Assembly (NCBI GenBank): GCA_947624405.1
Contig: CANQKB010000027.1
Span: 1 to 15,601, forward strand
DNA from: an uncultured Clostridia bacterium
Lineage (GTDB): Bacteria; Bacillota; Clostridia; TANB77; CAG-508
DNA: 15,601 nt
Direction of reading: 5' to 3'
In this document: positions 8,706 to 15,601 of the stretch, in pieces
Layout: every line of letters begins with the position of its first letter
Position numbering within the stretch: the first letter of the stretch is position 1
Position numbers and translations under genes: made by a program
Notes under the pieces: model-generated
What the model saw: only the letters and a program-made list of their open reading frames with translations
Database searches by the model: none
What the model was told of the DNA's origin: nothing

Positions 8706-9588
8706 TATTATGAGTTATTTGGTAGGAGAAGGTTTCAGAAATTTGTTCAAAAATAAGAAATCAACGAGTGCTGCTTTAACTATAATGTGTTTAGCTATGT
8801 TTATGTTTGGAATTTTCTTCACAGTTGGCGAAAATATAAATTATGTTATGGAACAAGTAGAATCAGAGCAAGGTATGAAGGTGTGGCTCAAGCATGATGT
8901 AAATGAAGAGCAAATAGAAGAAACAGAAGAAAAATTGAGAAATATGGATGCTATAAATACAGTTGAATATGTTTCAAATGAAGAAAATTTTAATCAGTAT
9001 CGAGACTTTTTAGGAAAATATAAAGATGAATTAGATGGAATTGAATCATATTTCCAAGATTCATTTTTAATTACACTTACTGATTTATCACAAAGCTCTT
9101 CAGTAAAAACTCAAATTGAGCAATTTCCTGAAGTTGAAGAAGTAAATGCAGGAGATGAAACAATAGAAACACTAATAAATATTACGAAAGCATTAAGAAT
9201 TGCCACATTTGTCATATTGGTTATTTTAATATTTATTGCAATATTTATAATTACAAATACAATAAAACTTACAGTTCATGCTAGAAGAAAAGAAATATCA
9301 ATCATGAAATATGTTGGAGCAACAAATAGTTTCATACGTTGGCCATTTATTGTAGAAGGAATTATAATTGGGTTAATATCAGCATTTATAACGGTATTTA
9401 TAGTAGGGCTTGTGTATAATTTTGTAACAAACGGAATGATACAATCAGCAACATTCCAAAAACTAGAATTGAAGTTATATACATTTGCAGATATGTTCAA
9501 ACTATTATTAACAACATATATAATATTGGGAGCTGGAATCGGAATTATAGGAAGTTCCATTTCGATGAGAAAATATCTAGAGGTATAG
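8695..9588 (+). CDS. ftsX: Cell-division membrane protein FtsX
   Basis: About 297 residues with the FtsX layout: a short cytosolic N-terminus containing 'GEGFRNLFKNKKST', membrane segment 1 (about residues 22-42), an extracellular loop of about 120 residues, then three membrane segments (beginning near 'ATFVILVILIF', 'FIVEGIIIGLI' and 'MFKLLLTTYII') in a MacB/FtsX-type permease domain. FtsX pairs with FtsE and uses the extracellular loop to activate hydrolases. I favour the GTG at 8695 (V/M-R-Y-N-I-M-S-Y), because GGGTGG at 8681-8686 is 8 bases upstream; ATG 8689 and ATG 8710 are alternatives. The overlap with ftsE suggests translational coupling, so failed shifting in ftsE could also lower ftsX translation. 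It contains a CGA read as Arg and no in-frame CGG. Confidence 0.92.
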   Translation: MRYNIMSYLVGEGFRNLFKNKKSTSAALTIMCLAMFMFGIFFTVGENINYVMEQVESEQGMKVWLKHDVNEEQIEETEEKLRNMDAINTVEYVSNEENFNQYRDFLGKYKDELDGIESYFQDSFLITLTDLSQSSSVKTQIEQFPEVEEVNAGDETIETLINITKALRIATFVILVILIFIAIFIITNTIKLTVHARRKEISIMKYVGATNSFIRWPFIVEGIIIGLISAFITVFIVGLVYNFVTNGMIQSATFQKLELKLYTFADMFKLLLTTYIILGAGIGIIGSSISMRKYLEV

Positions 9589-9600
9589 GAGGTTATACAT

Positions 9601-10803
9601 ATGAAAAAGAAGTTCATAATGATAGGATTAGTAATAATTTTAATTGTTGGAACTGTGTTGCCATTTACCTCATATGCAGCAACAGAGCAAGAATTAAACC
9701 AACAAAGAAAGGATATTGAAGAAGATATTAAAGAAGCACAAGAAAGACAGGAACAGATAAAAGGAGAAGTAAGCGAAACACAAGAAGAGATTAATAAGTT
9801 GAATGATGAAATTAGCCAAAAAGAAGCTGAAATTGCAACGATAACAGCAGAGTTAAATCAATTAACAGATGAATTAGACAAACTTACAAAGCAATTGAAT
9901 GAGGCACAAGAAAAATATGATGAACAATTTGATTCATTATGCAAAAGACTTGCTGCTCAAAATAAAAGAGGTAGTGTATCATATTTAGATGTTCTTCTTG
10001 GATCAAACAGCTTAACTGATTTTATATCAAACTATTATATGATAGAAAAAATAGCAGAATATGATGCAGAATTATTAAGTGATATTGAAGAAAATAAAAA
10101 TACAATAGAAACTTCTAAAAAAGAAGTAGATGCTAAAAAAGAAGTTGTAGCACAAAAACAAAGTGAATTAAAAATTGAAGAAATTTCATTAACAACAAAG
10201 AAAACAAATAAAAACAAATATTTATCACAATTAGGACAAGAAGATCAAGATTTGCAAAAAAGTATAGATGAATATAATCAAAAATTAAAAGAAACTGATG
10301 AAGAATTAAGTAGATTAGCAAGAGCACAAGGTAACAATGGTGGAGGATTTGTATATACTGGTGGAAAATTAAATTGGCCAGTCAGTGGATATCGTATATC
10401 TTCGTATTTTGGATATAGAGGCTCAGCAGCAACGGGAGGCGTAGGTACAGCAAATCACAATGGATATGATTTAGCATGTGCTCATTATACTCCAATTTAT
10501 GCAGCTGAAGATGGCGTAGTAATAAAATGTATAACAGGTTGTACACACGATTATCCAAAAACTTATGCAACTAGATGTTACTGTGGTGGTGGATATGGTA
10601 ATTATGTAATGATAAGTCATGGTAATGGTTTGGTTACATTATATGGACATTGTTCTTCTATAAATTTAAATGTAGGTGATACTGTAACTAGAGGACAGAA
10701 AATAGGAGAAGTAGGATCATGTGGTTGGAGTACAGGGTACCATTTGCATTTTAGTGTAATTCTTAATGGTACATATGTAAATCCAGGTAATTATTTAGGA
10801 TAA
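9601..10803 (+). CDS. Secreted coiled-coil M23 peptidase, EnvC/PcsB-like FtsEX partner
   Basis: A 400-residue protein with an N-terminal signal peptide (about 1-26, ending 'SYAA'), two Gln/Glu/Lys-rich coiled-coil stretches (about 28-115 and 150-245), a Gly-rich linker, and a C-terminal LytM/M23 domain from about 258. Zn ligands and catalytic residues are visible: H286 and D290 in 'HNGYDLAC', H350 in 'YGHCSS', and 'HLH' 381-383. The domain is likely an active peptidoglycan endopeptidase rather than a degenerate activator. It carries extra cysteines in 'KCITGCTH' and 'RCYCGGGYGN' that could form disulfides or bind metal. AGGAGG ends 8 bases before ATG 9601, and the gene follows ftsX by 12 bases. 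That position and architecture match hydrolases controlled by FtsEX. The individual role is inferred. Confidence 0.88.
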   Translation: MKKKFIMIGLVIILIVGTVLPFTSYAATEQELNQQRKDIEEDIKEAQERQEQIKGEVSETQEEINKLNDEISQKEAEIATITAELNQLTDELDKLTKQLNEAQEKYDEQFDSLCKRLAAQNKRGSVSYLDVLLGSNSLTDFISNYYMIEKIAEYDAELLSDIEENKNTIETSKKEVDAKKEVVAQKQSELKIEEISLTTKKTNKNKYLSQLGQEDQDLQKSIDEYNQKLKETDEELSRLARAQGNNGGGFVYTGGKLNWPVSGYRISSYFGYRGSAATGGVGTANHNGYDLACAHYTPIYAAEDGVVIKCITGCTHDYPKTYATRCYCGGGYGNYVMISHGNGLVTLYGHCSSINLNVGDTVTRGQKIGEVGSCGWSTGYHLHFSVILNGTYVNPGNYLG

Positions 10804-10809
10804 TATAAA

Positions 10810-10849
10810 ATTAAATTCACTTAAAGGGAGACTTTTAAGTGAATTTAAT
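10810..10849. repeat. Long perfect inverted repeat between the M23 gene and ctp
   Basis: A 16-bp perfect A/T-rich stem pairs 10810-10825 with 10834-10849 around the loop GGGAGACT. It starts 7 bases after the M23 stop. No run of T follows the right arm (the next bases are GTAATTATATA), so it is an attenuating or mRNA-end hairpin rather than a canonical terminator. It may set different expression of ftsEX-M23 and ctp. Confidence 0.6.
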
Positions 10850-10903
10850 GTAATTATATATAGAATTTATAAATAAAATAGTAACAGGAAGAGAGAGGTT
10901 TTG

Positions 10904-12109
10904 ATGAAGATAAAAAATAAAGAAAGAATTTATAGAGTTTTTATGTTATTGTTTGTGATGGCATTAATTTCTTTTGTAACAATTACATTATTATCATATA
11001 ATGGTTCTCTAAATCTTCTTACTTTAAATAGCAAAAATGCGAATAATACAACAAGAAAGCTAGATGCAATGCTTGCAACAGTTGCAGAATTGATTGAGGA
11101 AAAATACATTGGTGAAATTGATGAAGAAAAATTAATTGATGGAGCACTAGCTGGGATGGTTAGTTCTGTTGGAGATAAATATACAGAGTATTACACAAAA
11201 GAGCAATTAGAAGAATTTAGAACAGAGACAATTGGAAATTTTGTTGGAATAGGCATATATATGCAAGCAGATAGAGAAACAGGCATAATTTCTGTTATAG
11301 AAGTTATGAAAAATTCTCCAGCAGAAGCAGCTGGAGTGCAAATTGATGATATTATATTGAAAGCAGATGGTGTTGAATATACTGCAGAACAAATAAATGA
11401 ACTTGCTTTTAATGTAAAAGGACAGGAAGGTACGAAAGTGACTTTGACAATAAAAAGAGGAGAAGAAGTCTTTGATGTGGAAGTTACAAGAGGTACAGTT
11501 CATGTTAATTATGTAGAAGGAGAAATTTTAAAAGAAAATAACATTGGATATATTTATCTTAGCAAATTTGATGAGCAATCAAGTATTGATTTTAAAAATA
11601 AATATGAAGAATTAATTGCAAACGGTGCAACTTCCCTCATCATAGATTTAAGAGAAAATGGCGGAGGGATTGTTGATGAAGCATTAGATATTGCTGATTA
11701 TATATGTGAAAAAGATGATGTTTTAATAATTACTATTGATAAGGAAGATAAAGAAGAAATAAAAAAATCAGAAAATGATCCAATAATTAATATACCAGTT
11801 GTGGTGATTGTAAATGAAAATTCTGCAAGTGCCTCAGAAATATTAGTTGGAGCACTGAAAGATAATAAAAAAGCTGAAATTGTAGGAGAAAAAACTTTTG
11901 GAAAAGGAGTTATTCAAGACCTTATTCCATTAACTAATGGTGGAGCCTTAAGGGTTACTTCTGCAGAATATTATACTCCCAATAGAGAGAAAATAAATGA
12001 AATTGGTATCGAGCCTGATTATGAGGTAAAACTTGATGAGAAAAATCCAGATGTAGATGAACAGTTAAACAAAGCTATAGAAATTTTAAAAGAAAAAACG
12101 GCAAACTAA
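10904..12109 (+). CDS. C-terminal processing serine protease, S41 family (CtpA/CtpB-like)
   Basis: A 401-residue protein. One N-terminal membrane segment ('VFMLLFVMALISFVTITLL', about 9-27) anchors it on the outer face. An N-terminal alpha-helical region with 'GALAGMVSSVGDKYTEYY' follows, then a PDZ domain (about 95-180), then the S41 core. Catalytic residues are S309 in 'NENSASASE', K334 in 'TFGKGVIQ' and Q338. The Ser-Lys spacing of 25 and even the numbering agree with Bacillus CtpB as I remember it. Such proteases trim or degrade envelope proteins, and CtpB acts in sporulation signalling. ATG 10904 follows GGAAGAGAGAGG; a TTG one codon upstream is less likely. Position after ftsEX matches Bacillus, where ftsE-ftsX is followed by ctpB. 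The substrate cannot be inferred. Confidence 0.92.
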   Translation: MKIKNKERIYRVFMLLFVMALISFVTITLLSYNGSLNLLTLNSKNANNTTRKLDAMLATVAELIEEKYIGEIDEEKLIDGALAGMVSSVGDKYTEYYTKEQLEEFRTETIGNFVGIGIYMQADRETGIISVIEVMKNSPAEAAGVQIDDIILKADGVEYTAEQINELAFNVKGQEGTKVTLTIKRGEEVFDVEVTRGTVHVNYVEGEILKENNIGYIYLSKFDEQSSIDFKNKYEELIANGATSLIIDLRENGGGIVDEALDIADYICEKDDVLIITIDKEDKEEIKKSENDPIINIPVVVIVNENSASASEILVGALKDNKKAEIVGEKTFGKGVIQDLIPLTNGGALRVTSAEYYTPNREKINEIGIEPDYEVKLDEKNPDVDEQLNKAIEILKEKTAN

Positions 12110-12114
12110 AAAAG

Positions 12115-12149
12115 AGGTATTCCCATGTTGGGGGATACCTTTTTGTTTG
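12115..12149 (+). terminator. Rho-independent terminator of the ftsEX-ctp cluster
   Basis: A 10-bp stem pairs AGGTATTCCC (12115-12124) with GGGGATACCT (12131-12140), allowing one G-T pair, and is followed by TTTTTGTTTG. It starts 5 bases after the ctp stop. On the opposite strand the same hairpin would be followed by a CTCTTTTTT run, so it may work in both directions. Confidence 0.9.
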
Positions 12150-12174
12150 TTAAAACCCCCAGCTATGCTAGGGG
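12150..12174 (-). terminator. Terminator for dpaB on the reverse strand
   Basis: Read on the minus strand, CCCCTAGC (12174-12167), loop ATA and GCTGGGGG (12163-12156), with one bulged base, is followed by TTTTAACA. It begins 4 bases after the dpaB stop codon. Together with the plus-strand hairpin next to it, it separates the convergent ctp and dpaB genes. Confidence 0.7.
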
Positions 12175-12178
12175 AGAT

Positions 12179-12758
12179 TTACTTCTTTTCATATTCCTTC
12201 AAAAGAGGTTGAATTTGTTTTCCTTTTAAAGCCTCTTCAATAGTAGGAATAACTAAATCAAAATGAGCAACTAATGAATTAGGTTTTTTCTCATAATCAT
12301 CTTGCCCAAAAGGTACAAAATAAACATATTTCAAATTCATAAGTTTCATTATATTTTGACCACTTAGACCAAGTCCATCATTTGTAGAAACAGCAACAAT
12401 AATTGGACTTTGATTTCTAAGAGTAGCCTTAACAGCGAGATTTGCAGCATTATCAGTAATACTATTTGCCATTTTAGCCATAAAATCGCCAGTTGCAGGA
12501 AGCACAAGCATAGCATCCATTTTATACATAGGACCAAATTTTTCTGCTTCGACAATATCTTTTACAATTTCTCTACCGAGAAATTCTTTCTACCTCTTTA
12601 ACAAAATCTTCTGCTTTGCCAAAACGTGTATCATAATCTACGACTTTGTTAGAAAGCACAGGGTAAAGTTCATAACCAGAATCTTTTAACTTTTCAAGTA
12701 CACCTAAAACCCTTTTTAAAGTACAGAAAGAGGCAGTAATTACTACTCCTAATTTCAT
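12179..12758 (-). CDS. dpaB: Dipicolinate synthase subunit B, intact if one CGG +1 shift is read
   Basis: With one shift the product is 192 residues, matching the SpoVFB/DpaB flavoprotein-like family: N-terminal 'MKLGVVITASFCTLKRV', middle 'DAMLVLPATGDFMAKMANSI', 'ATLRNQSPIIVAVSTNDGLGLSGQN' in part, and C-terminal 'YFVPFGQDDYEKKP...LVAHFDLVIPTIEEALKGKQ'. The N-terminal 60 codons end at CGG TAG. The rest is in the next frame, joined at 'ISGREIV' with Gly61. With DpaA it converts dihydrodipicolinate to dipicolinic acid in the mother cell for export into the forespore core. ATG 12758 follows AAGGAATGGAG and comes 37 bases after dpaA, so the two form one operon. The gene shows no other damage. 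Without the shift only a 61-residue stub would be made and the spores would lack DPA by this route. Confidence 0.92.
12576..12578 (-). other. CGG +1 frameshift site 7 (dpaB, reverse strand)
   Basis: On the minus strand the text is AGA ATT TCT CGG TAG AGA; the zero frame stops at the codon right after CGG. Dropping the C (plus-strand base 12578) gives TCT GGT AGA GAA ATT GTA, S-G-R-E-I-V. This is the only site with CGGT rather than CGGA, and the only one on the minus strand, so the pattern follows the coding strand and not the assembly strand. Confidence 0.9.
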
Positions 12759-12795
12759 CTAAACTCCATTCCTTTCTATCAATAAGTTAGATGTT

Positions 12796-13608
12796 TTACA
12801 TTAACTTATTTTTCAGAGATTTTAGTAATATTTTGGAGGCTTCTTCTGGAGCAAATTTACTTGGTATACCTGGATATAGATGATATTTTACGTGTTTATA
12901 TTTCTTAATAATTTCCTGATTTACTCCATAAGGAGCAGATGCAATATCCAAAATATATGGTACATATTGATATTTTAAAGCTTCTTCAGGAATAATGTTA
13001 TATGGAATTGTATTTATGACAACATCAACAAGTTTGAAAACTTTGCAAATATTTTCATCATTTAAATGGTAAAATTCTGTAACATTATCTTTTATAATCA
13101 ATTCTTTTGGTCTTGAAATAACATAAGTATTATTTCCAGATTCTTTTAACTTAAGATATAGCTCTTTGCCTAAAGTTCCATATCCTAAGATACATACACT
13201 GTTATTTTTTACGTGGCTAATGTCATCTAAAGTTCCATCAACTGTAAGATTATTATTCACATCTTCAACTTCTTTATCATCTAAAAAACTGATGAGTTGT
13301 GATGCAGGAATTAGTTTCAAAAGCTTATTGGTTTTAAGCCCTGTGAAAAACAGCGTGTCATCATTTATATTGTCAAAAATTTTTTCTGGAAGTTTAATTA
13401 ATCCTTGTTCTGTTTTTATTTCAAGATTATTTGAAAGTCCAGTTATAGGAAACAATACAACGTCAAAGTCGCTCAAATTTATATCTTCAATATTACTTTC
13501 TTTTGTAATAACATCTTTAAAGCCAATTTGATATATATTTTCATTTTGTGCTAAATCTTCCATCATAAGTTTATACCTTTTGTCTCCACCTAAAAATAAA
13601 ATATTCAT
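12796..13608 (-). CDS. dpaA: Dipicolinate synthase subunit A
   Basis: A 270-residue protein resembling SpoVFA/DpaA. It has an N-terminal 'MNILFLGGDKRY' segment and a Rossmann NAD(P)-binding site 'LGYGTLGKE' (GxGxxG at 142-147), then 'VVINTIPYNIIPEEAL', 'ILDIASAPYGVN' and 'YPGIPSKFAPEEAS' near the end. It is the dehydrogenase-like subunit that with DpaB makes dipicolinic acid. It is somewhat shorter than the Bacillus protein (about 297). ATG 13608 is preferred over the TTG at 13620 because GGGGGA sits 5 bases upstream. Its presence points to an endospore former. The reading frame is uninterrupted and contains no in-frame CGG. Confidence 0.92.
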   Translation of the reverse strand: MNILFLGGDKRYKLMMEDLAQNENIYQIGFKDVITKESNIEDINLSDFDVVLFPITGLSNNLEIKTEQGLIKLPEKIFDNINDDTLFFTGLKTNKLLKLIPASQLISFLDDKEVEDVNNNLTVDGTLDDISHVKNNSVCILGYGTLGKELYLKLKESGNNTYVISRPKELIIKDNVTEFYHLNDENICKVFKLVDVVINTIPYNIIPEEALKYQYVPYILDIASAPYGVNQEIIKKYKHVKYHLYPGIPSKFAPEEASKILLKSLKNKLM

Positions 13609-13657
13609 AGCATCCCCCAATCTAGTATATAATATTAAAATAAATAAAAAAGGTTAC

Positions 13658-13684
13658 ATATTATGGTGTATTGGCATAGTATAT
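13658..13684 (-). promoter_or_regulatory. Possible sigma-E-like mother-cell promoter of dpaA-dpaB
   Basis: On the minus strand, ATA (13684-13682), a 16-base spacer and CATAATAT (13665-13658) match the sigma-E pattern ATA-N16-18-CATANNNT. Transcription would start about 40 bases before dpaA. In Bacillus spoVF is read by sigma-K, and the sigma-K -35 'AC' is not at the right distance here. Short motifs in A/T-rich DNA are weak evidence. Confidence 0.3.
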
Positions 13685-13704
13685 TTTGAAAAGGGGGAAG
13701 AGAT

Positions 13705-15519
13705 ATGTGTGCAATTTGTGGGTGGATAAATTTAAAAAATGACATAAGTAGTAAACAAGAAAAGTTTAAAGAAATGCTAGAGACAATGTCATGCAGAGGT
13801 AAAGATAATACAGGATATTATTTTGAAAAAAATACAATGTTAGGACATAAAAGACTTGCAATAGTTGATTTAGAGAGAGGAAATCAACCAATGTATTATA
13901 ATGAATACATTATAGTTTATAATGGAGAATTATATAATACAGAAGAGGTAAGAGAAGTTTTGAAAGAAAAAGGATGCGATTTTGATACAACAAGTGATAC
14001 AGAGGTTATTTTGAAAGGATATGCCGTATTCCAGGAGAAAATTTTGAATATGTTAGAAGGTATTTATGCGATAGGTATTTATAACAAAAAGACAAAAGAG
14101 GTATTTTTAGCAAGAGATAGATTTGGAGTAAAGCCTTTATTTTATTGCAAAAATGATGATGATTTTATTTTCGCATCTATGCCAAGAGCAATATTAAAAT
14201 CAGAAGTTATTAAACCATATTTGAGCAAAAAAGCACTCGGTGAAATTCTTGCACTTGGACCTTCAAAGAGAGTTGGAAGCGGAATTTTCACAGGAATAGA
14301 TGAATTAAGACCAGCACATTATATGAAGTATAAAGATGGAAAAGTAGAAATAAAAAGATATTGGAATGTAGAGACAAGAGAATGTACAGATACATTTGAT
14401 GAGGCTAAAGATAAAGTAAGAGAATTACTGACAGATTCAATTAAAAGGCAGATGGTTTCAGATGTGCCAATTGCAACACTTTTAAGTGGAGGCTTGGATT
14501 CAAGTTTGGTTACAGCAGTTGTTGCCAATAATATGGATGATAGGCTTACAACATATTCTATTGATTATGAGGATAATGATAAATATTTCAAAAAGACAGC
14601 TTTTACGGTTTCGCTAGATGAACATTATATTGATGTTATGAGTAAAGAATTTAATACGAATCATATATATAAAACAATCACGCAAGATGATGTTGTTAAA
14701 TACTTAAAAGATAGTTTATATGCTAGAGATTATCCAGGAATGACAGATATTGAAGCTTCATTATTGTGGTTTTCAAAAGAAATTGCTAAAGATTATAAAG
14801 TCATTTTAAGTGGAGAGTGTGCCGATGAATTTTTTGGAGGGTATCCATGGTTTTATAGAAAAGATTTGAATGATAGAGAGCTATTTCCTTGGATAAATAA
14901 TTTGGAGTATAGGCAAAGTTTACTTAATGAGAATTTAAAAAATGAGATAAATTTAAAACAAATTGTGGAGGATGAGTATAGAAGAACTATAGATGAGTTA
15001 CCAGAGGAAGATAGAAATAAAAAGGATAAACGTTTATTTTATATTAATATGACTCATTTTATGCAGTGTTTGCTTGATAGAAAGGATAGAATGACAATGT
15101 ATGCTACTTTAGAGGCTAGAGTACCATTTGCTGATACTAAGCTTGTGGAGTATTTATGGAATTTGCCATTTGAATATAAGTATAAAGAAAATACAGAAAA
15201 GTATCTACTTCGTAAGGCTTTTGAGGGAGTAATTCCTGATGAGGTTTTGTGGAGAAAGAAAAATCCTTATCCAAAGACACATCATCCAAAGTTTAAGGAA
15301 GAGGTTGCAAAACTACTAAGAAAGAGATTAGAAAATAAAGAGAGTAAAATGTACAAGATTTTTAATATTGATGAGATTAATAGGCTTTTAGATGAGAATG
15401 ATGAAAATGATATACTTCCATGGTATGGTCAACTTATGACAAAGCCTCAACTTATTGCATATTTGTATCAGTTTGATTTGTGGCTTGATGAGTATCAAAT
15501 TCAAGTTGAAGGAATATAA
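13705..15519 (+). CDS. asnB: Asparagine synthetase, glutamine-hydrolysing
   Basis: A 604-residue class-II amidotransferase. The N-terminal Ntn glutaminase begins MCAICGW, with Cys2 exposed as nucleophile after Met removal, and contains 'RLAIVDLERGNQPM', 'YNGELYN' and 'SDTEVILKGY'. The C-terminal synthetase domain has the pyrophosphate loop SGGLDS (261-266), 'SGECADEFFGGYPWF' and 'LEARVPFAD'. It makes asparagine from aspartate, ATP and glutamine. Length fits the Gram-positive AsnB/AsnO type; AsnO-type enzymes are linked to sporulation in Bacillus, but the paralogue cannot be assigned here. GGGGGAAGAG ends just before ATG 13705. The gene diverges from dpaA, and the 96-base gap holds both start regions. 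No terminator is visible in the 82 bases after the stop, so it may be followed by another gene. Confidence 0.95.
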   Translation: MCAICGWINLKNDISSKQEKFKEMLETMSCRGKDNTGYYFEKNTMLGHKRLAIVDLERGNQPMYYNEYIIVYNGELYNTEEVREVLKEKGCDFDTTSDTEVILKGYAVFQEKILNMLEGIYAIGIYNKKTKEVFLARDRFGVKPLFYCKNDDDFIFASMPRAILKSEVIKPYLSKKALGEILALGPSKRVGSGIFTGIDELRPAHYMKYKDGKVEIKRYWNVETRECTDTFDEAKDKVRELLTDSIKRQMVSDVPIATLLSGGLDSSLVTAVVANNMDDRLTTYSIDYEDNDKYFKKTAFTVSLDEHYIDVMSKEFNTNHIYKTITQDDVVKYLKDSLYARDYPGMTDIEASLLWFSKEIAKDYKVILSGECADEFFGGYPWFYRKDLNDRELFPWINNLEYRQSLLNENLKNEINLKQIVEDEYRRTIDELPEEDRNKKDKRLFYINMTHFMQCLLDRKDRMTMYATLEARVPFADTKLVEYLWNLPFEYKYKENTEKYLLRKAFEGVIPDEVLWRKKNPYPKTHHPKFKEEVAKLLRKRLENKESKMYKIFNIDEINRLLDENDENDILPWYGQLMTKPQLIAYLYQFDLWLDEYQIQVEGI

Positions 15520-15601
15520 ATAGAGTAATAGTTCAATGATTATTTTCAGGCTTTGCAATTATCAGTTGATTTTTGCTAAGCTACCTGAGGAAATGATTTT
15601 T

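Noticed and set aside
12573..12578. RF2-like stop-codon-driven +1 shift
   Set aside because: Only the dpaB site has an adjacent stop; the other six run 2 to 20 codons before a stop (TGA, TAG or TAA), and no upstream Shine-Dalgarno-like stimulator recurs.
1..15601. CRISPR array, insertion sequence, tRNA or rRNA gene
   Set aside because: No short regularly spaced repeats, transposase, terminal inverted repeats or tRNA-like cloverleaf were seen; the only tandem repeats are protein domains of the surface gene.

Overview
The window is low-GC DNA from an anaerobic, endospore-forming member of the Clostridia (Firmicutes); lineage below that cannot be read from it. The evidence is the A-rich coding strand, AGA as main arginine codon, AGGAGG-type ribosome binding sites, the spore genes dpaA and dpaB, a flavodiiron oxygen reductase, and the Gram-positive gene order ftsE-ftsX-M23 peptidase-ctp.

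Layout. 2-3786 (+): 3' part of a very large secreted surface protein, alternating Ig-like and fibronectin-III-like repeats followed by a Cys/Trp-rich tip of different base composition. 3850-3967: strong terminator, then a promoter. 4090-5259: flavodiiron protein (fprA). 5321-7745: copper chaperone and copper-exporting P-type ATPase (copZ, copA). 8017-12109: divisome/peptidoglycan hydrolase cluster ftsE, ftsX, M23 peptidase, ctp. 12115-12174: back-to-back terminators. 12179-13608 (-): dpaA-dpaB, the two subunits of dipicolinate synthase. 13705-15519 (+): glutamine-hydrolysing asparagine synthetase (asnB).

The main observation is a frameshift rule. Four otherwise intact genes (surface protein, copA, ftsE, dpaB) are interrupted by seven single-base +1 frameshifts, and all seven have the same form: one extra C directly before an in-frame glycine codon, so the zero-frame codon is CGG and the overlapping +1 codon is GGA (six times) or GGT (once). 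Reading (C)GGN as Gly at every site restores the full protein, including near-invariant glycines of the ABC signature LSGGEQQR, of DEPTGNLD and of the P-type ATPase TGDN motif. I searched every annotated frame by eye: CGG occurs in frame nowhere else in the window, while CGT and CGA are ordinary arginine codons and out-of-frame CGG (as in AAC GGA) is common and harmless. The simplest reading is that CGG has no arginine meaning here and is instead a +1 frameshift codon, or the first three bases of a four-base Gly codon CGGN. That would be a deviation of the genetic code rather than a cluster of pseudogenes. A systematic base-calling artefact is the main alternative.

The genes form normal modules. 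FtsEX controls a periplasmic-side peptidoglycan hydrolase (here a coiled-coil M23 protein), and a Ctp protease follows, as in Bacillus. CopZ hands Cu(I) to CopA. DpaA and DpaB make spore dipicolinate. If the frameshift reading is correct, copper export, divisome hydrolase control and spore DPA synthesis all depend on efficient +1 decoding at CGG.
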